A program made the position numbers and the translations under genes. A stretch of 64,000 nt of DNA from Aralia elata (Eukaryota; Streptophyta; Magnoliopsida; Apiales; Araliaceae), in contig JAVJAP010000103.1 of NCBI GenBank assembly GCA_034770075.1, positions 744,001 through 808,000 of the forward strand, written 5' to 3'. Below the pieces are notes generated by a model. The model saw nothing but the letters and a program-made list of their open reading frames with translations, did no database searches and was not told the origin of the DNA. The first letter of the stretch is position 1; every line of letters begins with the position of its first letter. Below, in pieces: positions 1-9,719 of the stretch.

Positions 1-80
1 AAAATAATAAACTAAAAAAAATATTATTACTAAAACCCAATTTGGGGAAGACGGACACCGAAAAGAAAAGCTATAGATCT

Positions 81-287
81 CTACCAAATTGGATTTGTAG
101 GGAACTGGATCCATTTCTTTCTCCATAATTGCAGATCTCCAATGAAGATGACTTCTCGAAATCTTCTCCTACTTTCCCGAAATGTCCTCGCGTCTTCCTT
201 TCGTCGTGACGACGTTGACTCGAACGGATTTCTCGTACTCGACGTAGATGCGGTGTTTGGCGTCAGATTTCCATTTGAAACGTCCAT
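81..287 (-). CDS. Possible first coding exon, unrecognised
   Basis: An open frame of 68 codons begins at an ATG in good context (CTTCCATGG on the minus strand) and reads an N-terminus rich in Ser, Thr, Asn and Arg, then a basic stretch (SRRKEDARTFRESRRRFREV). The codon texture is less AT-rich than its surroundings, which suggests real coding ancestry. I do not recognise the protein. It lies in a region where fragments of other host genes are assembled, so it may be one more captured first exon. It could also be chance. No neighbouring exon on the minus strand is visible because the window starts here. Confidence 0.22.
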   Translation of the reverse strand: MDVSNGNLTPNTASTSSTRNPFESTSSRRKEDARTFRESRRRFREVIFIGDLQLWRKKWIQFPTNPIW

Positions 288-1680
288 GGAAGATTCATAC
301 AGATCCAGTGTTCTTCTATCTTTCTTTTTTTCTTTTTTATTTATGGATTTGATGATCTTGAATCTGGGTATTTTGAGCTTTCAATTTATGGGTTTAATTT
401 AATTTTGGATTTTTGAGTTTTGAGGTTTTGGGAAAAAATTTGAAGATGGTGAATGATTGAAATTTTTTATTTGAGATTTTTAGGATTCATAATGGTTGCA
501 AGGGAAGATTAATATACGTATATGAGTTGTATTCTTTCTTGCAGAAATCGGTGATGAAGGCAAGATGGGAAGATTTTAGAGAGAGAAACAAATGGGTTTT
601 GGAGATGATGATTTTGAATATCAATTTGTAAAAATTCAGATTAGATGAAGCATGTCTATGAAAAAAGAGATGAAAATTTGTTTCTCTCTCCATCTCTATT
701 TGGGTATTTGAATTTGGCATCTATTTGTTTAAAATTTGATAACATTTATAAATCTGAAATTTTATGTAACAACATTTGTTCAGGTAGTGAGTTTAGATGT
801 CTTGTTCCTTTAGTTTCTAGAGAGAGAAGAGAAGACGTAGAAGATGAAGTATGAAAAATTTGGGATGAATTTTTCTATTTTTGTTTCTAGATCTAGGTTT
901 GTTGTTCTTGTTATTGGTTTTCTATCAATTTATTCTTCAATTAGTTTTTGTTTTTCTATTTGTTTCTAGATCTAGATGATTTGTATTAGGGAGTATGCAT
1001 GTATTAACTTGATTTTTAATTAATTTTATACGATCAAATATATAAAAATACGGTCAAATCGTATTTATACTCTCTTTACCGGACCACGTGGCAATTTCAG
1101 CCACTTTTCTGGTCGGAAATAACAAAAGGGTCATTAATGGTTATTTGACGGTACTTTGGGTAGCGAGATGGGAGCGTTTAAATCTTGGGGTACGAATGGT
1201 AAAAGGGTATATACTTTGGGGTATACTTTGCAATTAACCCAAATTTTAAATACAAATTTATATGTTTATCTGAATAACAATTTTATTTTTTGTTTTCTTT
1301 CTAAGTGTTTAGAAATATCAACTATATCATTAATCAATTATCTCATAAAAAAGAGAATTAATCAATTATCTCATAAAAAAAGTAAAATCCAATACAAAGG
1401 TGAACAAAATACTAGCAATAAAAAAATAAATAATAAAATTGAAATTTTAATTTAGCGATAAGCTAGCTTTAATATTTCTCCAAAATATTTTCCTCCATCT
1501 CTGTATTTCACTTTCACTCCCGTTATGTATACTGTAAAACTAAATCTCTTCTATCTCTTTTACTCTGGAGTTATTTTTATTTTTATAAATAATTGATTAT
1601 ATACCAAAAACATTATTAGTCATATTTTATGGTCTAAGAAGGAACCAATTTCCTTATGAAAATTATCTAGCTTTATATTA
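288..1680. other. AT-rich stretch without recognised gene
   Basis: Mostly AT-rich, intron-like DNA. A short exon-like piece follows a good acceptor (TTCTTGCAG, near 543) and reads KSVMKARWEDFRERNKWVLE before a stop; I cannot assign it. Near 1345-1382 a segment of about 28 bp (attaatcaattatctcataa) is repeated in direct orientation. Nothing else is supported. Confidence 0.4.

Positions 1681-1681
<1 letters not shown>

Positions 1682-1732
<51 letters not shown>
1682..1732. repeat. (ATT)n microsatellite
   Basis: About 17 uninterrupted ATT/TTA units in AT-rich DNA. Such tracts are length-polymorphic in plants. Confidence 0.95.
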
Positions 1733-1734
<2 letters not shown>

Positions 1735-1965
1735 CATATAATAAGTATAAATATAGTATAATTAAACTCTTCTGCTCCTTTCCCCAATTTGTTTCTCCTT
1801 CATCGAACCAACCGTGAAACCTTTTCCTAACCATGGAAGGTTAATCTGTACCCATTTCTCATCAATTTTGATCTTAGAGCGGTAGCCTAATTATGCACTC
1901 CAAATTTCACTCAAGCCGACTTCCTCGTGATTTCTCCCTCTTCTATACTCACGGTCATCTTGCAG

Positions 1966-2095
1966 TAACAACAACAAAGAACGTGAGAAATCGCTGGAGT
2001 ACGCAGAAGAGTTGATGGCGAGAGGATCCAAAGCCGACAAAGAATGCGATTATGATAAAAGGCACCGGCTGCTACAGTCGTCCCCTAGAAATCGG
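1966..2095 (+). pseudogene. Captured exon fragment, NASP/TPR-like
   Basis: An exon-like segment lies between an acceptor (CTTGCAG ending at 1965) and a donor (CGG/GTTTGT near 2095). It reads NNNKEREKSLEYAEELMARG then SKADKECDYDKRHRLLQSSP. The core, LEYAEELMARGSKADKE-DYD, resembles the first TPR helix pair of plant NASP-type histone H3 chaperones (pattern LEYA-EL-KG-A-K--D). The second half no longer fits, so the fragment is decayed or frameshifted. No other NASP exon is present. The identification is from memory of the family and is tentative; another TPR protein is possible. It reads in the same direction as the other gene fragments downstream. Confidence 0.3.
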
Positions 2096-2099
2096 GTTT

Positions 2100-3046
2100 G
2101 TAGATTGTTTAATTTGAGTGTTCATACATTAATTGATTTGTTGGTTAATTTGGGTGTTCATACATTAATTGATTTGGTTAATTTCGTTCTCATGCATATG
2201 ATTGCTAACAATCTACAAATCAGTAATGAAAAGGTGTCCGACGTTCTACAAATCAGCCTTTTCCTTTTCCTCGCATGTCCGGCGTTCTCCTTATCACTGT
2301 TAGCAATCACATGTCCCTCTCTCTCAAATTTCCTCATTTACCTCATTCAGTTTGTTATATATATGTGTCTTCAATCCATAGATTTACATATCTATTCTGA
2401 GAATTTTGAAATAGTGTAGTTATGTTCTGAAATTTCAAGTCTTTCATGTTTGTGCAACGTAAAAATTGGGTGGGACAGAGTGGAAGTTGAATGGGAACAA
2501 AGCATGCCATCTTTGTGAACATGGTCCAACTTAAAATGACATCAATAGCAGTAGAAGGGGCAGTTGCTATTAAATAGGTGACTGAGCATGTGTTTTACAT
2601 CATGACCATGGTCCAACATGATATAAGAAAATGCGCCAAAGAGATAGGAATACAATCAAGCTGTTTTGACGTGGAAGACAGAAAATTAAATAATTTTATG
2701 TACCAAAATGTGGGGTGGAGACTAAGATAGATAGATAGAGACAGAGGAGACTAAAACCACCTGCATTGAAGTGGATTATAATTCATGCATGATTTAAAAT
2801 CAAGCAACTAACAAGATAAGTTGCTTATGGGACTTATTTGGACTAGCAACTTATGACTGGTCTGGTAGTTGAATATGATGAAAGATGCATATGCAACCTG
2901 ATGTTTATACCTATCAATTTAAAACACACACCACATAACAAGAAGAAAGTTTTGGGCTCTGAGTTTGCGACTGCCAGAAGACAAATAAGTTAAAGCTGAA
3001 AAATATAGGAGGAAAAAACACTAGAGTTTAGTTGCAAGACTAGATC
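2100..3046. other. AT-rich non-coding stretch
   Basis: Intron-like sequence. Near 2117-2180 a phrase of about 23 bp (gtgttcatacattaattgat and a few more bases) occurs twice in tandem. No coding signal is seen. Confidence 0.4.
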
Positions 3047-3262
3047 TTAAACAATATCAGTTTATTTATGTGTTTTTGGAAATGATTGAGTTGACACGAA
3101 ACCATAATCCTATGCCTTCTTCACTGAAGGGAGTTTGAAGAGTATTAAGGACCTTAAACAATGTCGGTTTCTTTTTCAGAAATGGTTGACACAAAACCTT
3201 GTCAAAACCATAAACCTATGCCTTCTTTGCTGAAGGGAATTTAAAGAGTGTTAAGGACCTTA
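3047..3262. repeat. Tandem duplication, unit about 107 bp
   Basis: Two diverged copies in tandem, each beginning with a TTAAACAAT phrase and ending with an AAGAGT-TTAAGGACC phrase. Both carry CCTATGCCTTCTT and CTGAAGGGA. The unit lies directly upstream of the OSCA-like exons, probably in intron-derived DNA. Confidence 0.75.
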
Positions 3263-3372
3263 GGACGTAACCTACCCTCCTCCCAATTGAGGAGCTAAAG
3301 ATTACACTTTCATACACTAAAACCTTCTCATTTATTTTTTAAATTTTTAATCAAGTCCAATTTCTCTTGCAG

Positions 3373-4905
3373 GTTCTTGTGAAAAATGTCCCTCCAGACC
3401 CTGATGAATCAGTTAGTGAGCATGTTGAGCACTTCTTTTGCGTAAATCATCCTGATCATTACCTTACGCACCAGGTCTACATAGTTTTCTTATGATTGAA
3501 GTTAAAATACTTTGACAAGTAACTCTAAAGACTGTGTGCAGATTTATTTATTTATTTATTTATTTTGGGGGAGGGGGATATAACCTTTTGAGTAATATGA
3601 CTTAGATATAGAATAGAACACTAGTAATGGTGTGAATTTTGTTTCTTATCTGTAAACTAATATTTTGGCTCTATTTTGTATTTTTAATCATCTAATATCA
3701 TATTGTTGATATATATAGCCTTTCGTAGGGAGTGTACAATGCAAATAATCTTGCAAATATGGTGGAAAATAAGAAGAGTTTGCAAAATTGGCTTACCTAT
3801 TACCAGAACAAATATGAGAGAAATCCTGCAAAAAAGCCAACAACTACGATACTTCTCTCCACATTATGGTCATCAAACTCTCGATTTAGCATCTATAAAA
3901 ATTTTCCATCAAGTCTTATCTTACCTGCTCATGATTGTTATTTGATAACTGAAAGCAACTCAGGCCATATTTGCTTTTGAATAGACAGGTTTTTTTGGTA
4001 TTTGGGGAAGGACTGTGGATGCGATTGACTACTATATAACTGAAATTAAGAAACTGAGCAAGAAGTAAGTCTTCGGAAGTAGATTTATCATTTACTCTGA
4101 CCATTCCTTCACCATTTGAAACCATATCAGCCACGAAGAACTTATAGAGCTTATTACCAATTCTTCGACAATTGACTTGTTCTATGGGACCTCATCTTTT
4201 ATATGCATACATGTATTCATGTTTTTATACATAATGTATTTATGTGAAAAGGTGTAAATTTTGACCTTTTATAAAACTACAATGATTGATAGGAGTGTTG
4301 GTTAGAGAAGTAAAACATGGTAACTAAACTGTGCAATATTTTGTGAATAAACACTACGAAGTTTCATCTTTTCTTCACTTGCTAAGTTTGTTTCACATTT
4401 TCAGGATCTATAATATAATCTAACCTCTGCAATTTAAAAGGATTAATAAATTAATGGCAATGAAGAGGTTCACGAGGTATTTCCTCTATTTGACTCTAAG
4501 AAATCATGTGTGTGTGTGTATATATATATATTCTTCTAGGAAGCTGTAGAAAGGGAAAAGGTTATAAGTGATCCTAATGCTATAGTTCCTGCTGCATTTG
4601 TTTCTTTCAAGTCACGATGGGGAGCAACTGTTTGTGCTCAAACCTAGCAATCGAGTAATCCTACCATCTGGTTGACAAAATGGGCTCCTGAACCACGTGA
4701 TGCTTGTTGCAATAATCTTGCTATACCATATGTTGAATTATCTGTCGACAGGTTGCTCATGGTTGTCGCTCTATTTTTCCTTATATTCTTCTTTATGATA
4801 CCTATAACAATCGTTCAATCCATGGCCAACATTTAGGGCATTGGGAAGATTTTTCCTTTCTTGAAGCCAGTAATAGAAGCGCAAGTCATATTTCATCTCC
4901 AAACC
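3373..4905 (+). pseudogene. OSCA/CSC1-type ion channel fragment, broken
   Basis: Four exon-like blocks match consecutive parts of plant OSCA/CSC1 (DUF221/TMEM63 family, hyperosmolality-gated calcium-permeable channels): 3373-3474 (VLVKNVPPDPDESVSEHVEH, ending NHPDHYLTHQ), about 3728-3842 (VYNANNLANMVENKKSLQNW, then YYQNKYERNP), 3989-4064 (FFGIWGRTVDAIDYYITEIK) and 4540-4905 (EAVEREKVISDPNAIVPAAF, WAPEPRD, then a hydrophobic segment ALFFLIFFFMIPITIVQSMA). Several splice sites are intact (TTGCAG at 3372, GTAAGT at 4065, TCTAG at 4539), so introns came along and this is not a processed copy. In-frame stops occur in the last block (QT-stop, NI-stop), and both ends of the gene, including most of its membrane helices, are missing. 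It is a fragment in the cytosolic-loop to first-following-helix region. Confidence 0.85.
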
Positions 4906-5130
4906 ATTTAAGGTTTTGGTAAGACTTGTTAGATTAATCATGGCCCTACCTCAATAAAGCTTTAACCAAATTTCAGGTAATTATTAAGTTTCTTTATTGT
5001 TGTTATGAATAATAATGATAAAAATCATAGCGGCATTGTTCTCCACTGTTGTCATCTTTAAAATTAGTTTTTGAACTTACGCTGCAGATGAACTGAATTA
5101 CATTTCCTTTCATTTTACTTTTCAATTATT

Positions 5131-5199
5131 CAAGATCTTGCTGATGCGGACACGCTTTTGAAGATTCAAAGGGAACTGGATGAAACAAAAATTATACTT
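5131..5199 (+). pseudogene. YKT6: Captured single exon of YKT6 (R-SNARE)
   Basis: The segment reads QDLADADTLLKIQRELDETK then IIL and ends at a good donor (CTT/GTAAGT at 5200). This matches the start of the SNARE motif of plant YKT61-type longin R-SNAREs (LLKIQRELDETKIIL-HKTID), which act in vesicle fusion. Only this one exon is present: no longin domain, no rest of the coiled-coil and no CCAIM-type prenylation tail follows. Its sequence is well preserved, so the capture may be fairly young. It sits about 0.2 kb after an unrelated ion-channel fragment in the same orientation, which is not a normal gene order. Confidence 0.8.
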
Positions 5200-6111
5200 G
5201 TAAGTCTTAATATCTAGCTACATTTGTTGCTTGTTCCTTTAGGTTTATAGTTGGTGGTATGCTCATTTGTACTTGTTGGGGCATTACTGCTAATCTGCTA
5301 CATTTTGATCTCTTCTTATACTTTTGGCTTCTAGAAAGATATTTTAACCTTGGATAAAAATTAAGAATTATGGTCAGCGGTTATATGTTTATCTTTTCTC
5401 ACATATCATCTCATATCATAAAAGAGAAAGGGTGTGCAAAACTGAATCGTAACATTTACAACACCTACAGTATGTCCATGACCAACCTCTGTGGAGCCAC
5501 TCGAAAGAGTAGATACATCTGACTTCCCAAAGAAAATCCTCAAAAGAAACTACTGACAAATAATTTAATACTGGAACATTCCCTGCCATTCAAGTTTTCT
5601 CTCTTCCTTTTTCTGTATGTATCCGGTCCAATCCTCATACGTTGGGGCTAAATTTATGAACATAAAATAAGTAAGAAAACCTAAGAGATACAAGATCTTT
5701 TTTCATTTTCAATCTTAGCACAAGGTACTTTTTAGTTAAATATGCTGAAATAATCTATTATTAGATTACGACATTGTGTTCAAAAATCAAAACGAAGACA
5801 ACTCACCTAGTCAATGTGACCATATGTGAATTAACAAATCAAGAGTGCTTTTATACCACTACAACTCTATCACACTTATCAATATTTTTAAAGTAGTTGA
5901 GTCTAAGGTTTCAATTTTGGATACTGTCATTTATTGTTGCTTTTGAATGATAGCTGTTACTTATAACTCATGCACATGTACATTAGTGCTTACTGGCATG
6001 AGGCCTTGAATTTGTATACTAGAGATGGAAGTTAAACTTTAATTATGACCTTGATTTCACATAGAAGCATAATTATGTTCGTCCAGGTCCTTAGTCATTC
6101 ATGTTGAAAGA

Positions 6112-6436
6112 ATAACAATGTACTTATATTTGATGAAGCTCACAACTTAGCAAGTAGAAATGATATAAATTTGAGGTTTATTGGTATTCTATTCTTATTT
6201 CTAATCATCCATTTTCTTGGTTCTATTATATACAGTGAAAATCATATTCCTGCAAGTTTGGTATGTCTTATAATTTGCATTACATTTTATGAACCTGATT
6301 ACTAACAAATAATTTTTTAATTTAAATATCTTATAAAAATTCAGGAAGGTATATGTGCAGATGCTGCCTCTTTTGATCTGCCCTCCAGCCTTCTGACAAC
6401 TTGCATTTCTGAAGCAAAAAATCATGTAGATAGTTG
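6112..6436 (+). pseudogene. RTEL1/FANCJ-like helicase fragment, two exons
   Basis: Exon 1 (about 6112-6149) reads NNVLIFDEAHNL, the Walker B DEAH box of XPD-family DNA helicases. Exon 2 (6345 onward, after TTCAG) reads EGICADAASFDLPSSLLTTC then ISEAKNHVDS-stop. The combination DEAHNL-E-ICADAASFDLPS fits plant RTEL1/FANCJ-type helicases (iron-sulphur XPD family; telomere and replication maintenance). The intron between them begins GCAAGT rather than GTAAGT, a GC-AG intron or a mutated donor. The rest of the helicase (motifs I, Ia, III-VI, Fe-S domain) is absent, so the piece cannot be functional. Confidence 0.72.
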
Positions 6437-6579
6437 ATTGTAAAGATGATGAATGATCATGTATTGGATGATTTAATTAATAATATTTAAGTTTTTTATA
6501 TTTATGTCATAATTTGTTATGGGGTCATTAAGCCACGGTTTATTTTGTTTGTAAAATAATTTTGACATTTGTTACAAAA

Positions 6580-7208
6580 CAGTCAATGGATTTGGTAACG
6601 TATAGTGTCATTGCTAATCGACAACAACTTTCGTTGCTCTCAAAAAATAATCAGCATCAAACAATATCGTTGCTAATTGATCATAATTATCCATAACAAA
6701 ACCAACGACAACGAATAATTTCGTTGCAAATTAATATATGACTGGTTTATTTTGCACATTTAGCAATGAACATCGTTACCAAAAACTATACAATTAGCAA
6801 CGAAAATCAGTTAAGGCAATAATTTTCATACTGTTTAGTAACGGCAAACATCGTTGGCAAATGTGTATTAAACGCAACGAATTTCATCTTCGTTGGCAAA
6901 AAAAAAAAAGTTTCTTTCGTTGCCAATTAGGCGGATTTTGCAACGAAAGTTGCTTTTCAGTAACAATTTCTTAAAAAATTTGCTACAATACATTTCGTTG
7001 CGCTTTTACACGAAAATAATTTTTCGTTGCGAAATATCTCACTTTTTGTAACGAACAAAATAATTTCGTTGCTAGACAATTAGCAACGCTCATTGGCCAA
7101 CGAATGGTCTAACGACCGAAAAATCGTTGCAAATGGCTTTTGGCAATGAAATTTCGCACCTTTAGTAACGAAAACCGTTTGTTGTTGAATCGCAAATTTT
7201 TTGTAGTG
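6580..7208 (+). mobile_element. CACTA-type transposon right end, inner
   Basis: The segment ends in TTTTTTGTAGTG (7197-7208), the inverse of the CACTACAAAAAA terminus of plant CACTA (En/Spm) transposons. The preceding ~600 bp carry many short subterminal copies of TTTCGTTGC / GCAACGAA in both orientations, the layout that CACTA transposases bind. No transposase is visible. The bases after the terminus are AGT; the matching left end was not found in the window, so the target-site duplication cannot be confirmed. Confidence 0.7.
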
Positions 7209-7599
7209 AGTTAATATTAATGGATTAATAGAAATAAGAAAGAGTTAATCATTAATGGATTAATAGAAGAGGAAACGTATATGTCAAAACTATTGGTGCG
7301 ACTTAATTGGTTTGGTCAGTTTTAATACGATTTCAGCAGCAATTTTGGTTTCTTGCTCAGTCTTTGTCAAAACGTATATATATAAAACAACGAGTTACAA
7401 GAAAAAATTCATATAAATTATTTTAGAAATTAACTAATTTTTTATTTCAAAATTATATATGAGTGAATATGATCATTATAAATTACATCTACAAACTCTA
7501 CTTTTTGCAAATTAGAAAATATATCTATATGTGATCAATTTTAATTTCAAAAATTATAACTCTGACCAAAAATAATTAAAACTGGGTTTTTATTTTAAG

Positions 7600-8075
7600 A
7601 CAGAAGGAGTGAAATATTTGATTGTATAAATTTGCGTCCAAATAAATAAATTTTAAAATATACGTTTTGGAAAAAAAAAAGAAGGCTAAACATGTTTATT
7701 GGATTTATCTTAATTTTGGACAACAATTTTCTAGTCGTTGTAAAAAATTGTACAAAATACGCAACGAAAAAAAATTGTTGACAATAAATGTGACCCATAT
7801 TAGGCTACAAAATATACCAACAAAATTTTTTCGTTGCCCACGATGAGAAAAATTACATCGGCAAAAAAAAAATTAAATAAGAAGGAAATTATTCTTTTCT
7901 CGCTAACAAATTGGCAACGAAATTTTGCAACGACCTATGAATTTCGTTACGAAAAATGAAAGTCTTTCACAAACTGCAACGAATGACAAATTTCATTGCT
8001 AAATATACATTTTTGGCAACGACTTTATAAGTCGTTGTCCGAAAAATTGTTGCCAAATGTCCATTTTTTGTAGTG
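7600..8075 (+). mobile_element. CACTA-type transposon right end, outer
   Basis: A second terminus TTTTTTGTAGTG lies at 8064-8075, again preceded by clustered CAACGAAA / TTCGTTGC motifs. It has the same orientation as the inner end 867 bp upstream. Either one element is nested in another near its right end, or the right end has been duplicated. Flanking bases are TTA. No left end with TTA followed by CACTACAA was seen. Confidence 0.65.
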
Positions 8076-9110
8076 TTAACAAAATGAGACAATTGTAATG
8101 TTTTTAATAGTTCAGTTTCCTATTTGCAGTTTTTTAAATCCAGTGGGCTATTGCGCAAAACGTGTCAACTTGAAGGGACAAAATATATTTTTGCCATTTA
8201 TTTTTTATATCAATGAGAAAAGGAGTAACATATTTTGGTTATATTGTGAACCAACTAAATCTCTGTGCATTATGTGGTTCATTTTTGTGTCTTTACTTAT
8301 TTCACATATTAAATTATCACATATTAATTAATTGAATTTAAATAATTCAAAAAGGCCAAGTAATTTTAAAATCGGTAATAATCTATTCAATCCCTTTCTA
8401 AATTATTATTGCCCTTTCAGGTGTTTAATAAAGACAAAATAAAGTAATATAAAATAGGTTTTTGATTTTGATAATTATGAGTATATATATCTTAGTAGCA
8501 GATAGCTGCGTATAGATATGGAAATATAGGAAGGAAAGGATTGCACATGCAAAAATAAAATAAAATAAAAATAAAAAACTAATTTTTTATTGTTATCAAT
8601 AAAAATAAGATATTTATTTTGCCAATAAATTAAGCTAATTTTAATCCTTTCTTACTCTTTATTGATATATTATAATCAAATTAAAAATTGGTATTTTATT
8701 TAAATTTAGTAGACTTACAACACTTACGTACGTATGCTTTTAGATTTTGTTTTTAAATTATTAATATACATAATACACGCACGCAGACATCAAAAATTAA
8801 GTAATGTTTCAAATTATTAACTATTATGCCATATATGACTAGGGATAATTTTAACTGAAATATTTTAAGTCATTTATTCTTAATATTAACAAATGACAAG
8901 CAACTCACAATATGATTATGACAAATGGGAAATAAAGATCACTAGGCCATATTTGGTTGTAAGTATAAAATTAAGTTTTAGCGTTGAAAATTAATTTTCC
9001 CCTAAAATATTGTTGGTAATCCATATTAGTTAAAAAAAATTTCTTTTCATTCAATAAAAAACGGATGAATTGTAATATGAATTATCAAGTAGAAATATAT
9101 TTTCTGATAT
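8076..9110. other. AT-rich intergenic DNA
   Basis: No coding signal, no clear repeat or element end. This separates the CACTA region from the duplicated NAC promoter. Confidence 0.5.
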
Positions 9111-9719
9111 ATAAACATATATGTATTATAAAGGGAGAGAGAGAGAGTTAATTATGCATGTGTATTAAGAAATCCATCACAACTGTAATAAGAACCATCA
9201 TAATTACAAGATTTGCTAAATCTTCTCTTTCCGTTTTTTCAGTAGTGATCTGTTTCTTCTTTAAATCTCCGTGAGTTTAGGACACACTCACACACACGTA
9301 TAATTAACTGAAAACGAGTACCATACTACACATATATACCTTCACTTCATAATTAGATTACAATTTACAAAATATATATATTTATATTTGTGTAATACTT
9401 TCTCCTCAAGTTTTGTGGCCTATATAAATACACACTCTACTTAAGATATATATAAAGATATTTTCTAATATATATAGAGGGAGAAAGAGTTAAATTAGTA
9501 TTAGGAAACATACAGAGTTAAATTTGTATTTGGAAACATATATTCATTATAAGATTCGTTAAATATCTTCTCTCCGTAATTTCAGTGGTGATTATCACTT
9601 ACTTGGTTTAGTGACTCCCTAAGTCGGTGAGTTTGGGACATAATAATTATGACTAACAGATAAAAAAAATATACTACTTATCATTGTAATAAAAATAATA
9701 AAAATTTACTACTTATCAT
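9111..9719 (+). promoter_or_regulatory. Tandemly duplicated NAC promoter (copy 1 and start of copy 2)
   Basis: Two diverged units can be aligned. Unit 1 (about 9111-9450) has a GAGAGA tract, TTCTCTTTCCGT, TTTCAGTAGTGAT and GTGAGTTTAGGACA, and ends with a TATA box (GGCCTATATAAATACAC at 9419-9434). Unit 2 (from about 9460) repeats these marks in order (GAGGGAGAAAGAG, TTCTCTCCGTA, TTTCAGTGGTGAT, GTGAGTTTGGGACA) and is cut at 9719 by the Tekay insertion; its TATA part reappears at 19446 next to the NAC start codon. Unit 1 has a TATA-like box but no gene behind it. Confidence 0.7.
9715..9719. repeat. Target-site duplication ATCAT (left)
   Basis: ATCAT immediately before the left LTR; the identical ATCAT at 19441-19445 follows the right LTR. 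A 5-bp duplication is normal for Ty3-type integrases and fixes both borders of the element. Confidence 0.93.

Noticed and set aside
1040..1240. Possible MITE around the CACGTGGCAATTTCAGCCAC segment
   Set aside because: The style suggests a dispersed repeat, but I could not find inverted termini or a target duplication.
5867..5874. CACTACAA as a possible CACTA left end
   Set aside because: Followed by CTCTATCA rather than a long A run, no subterminal repeats beside it and no matching 3-bp duplication.
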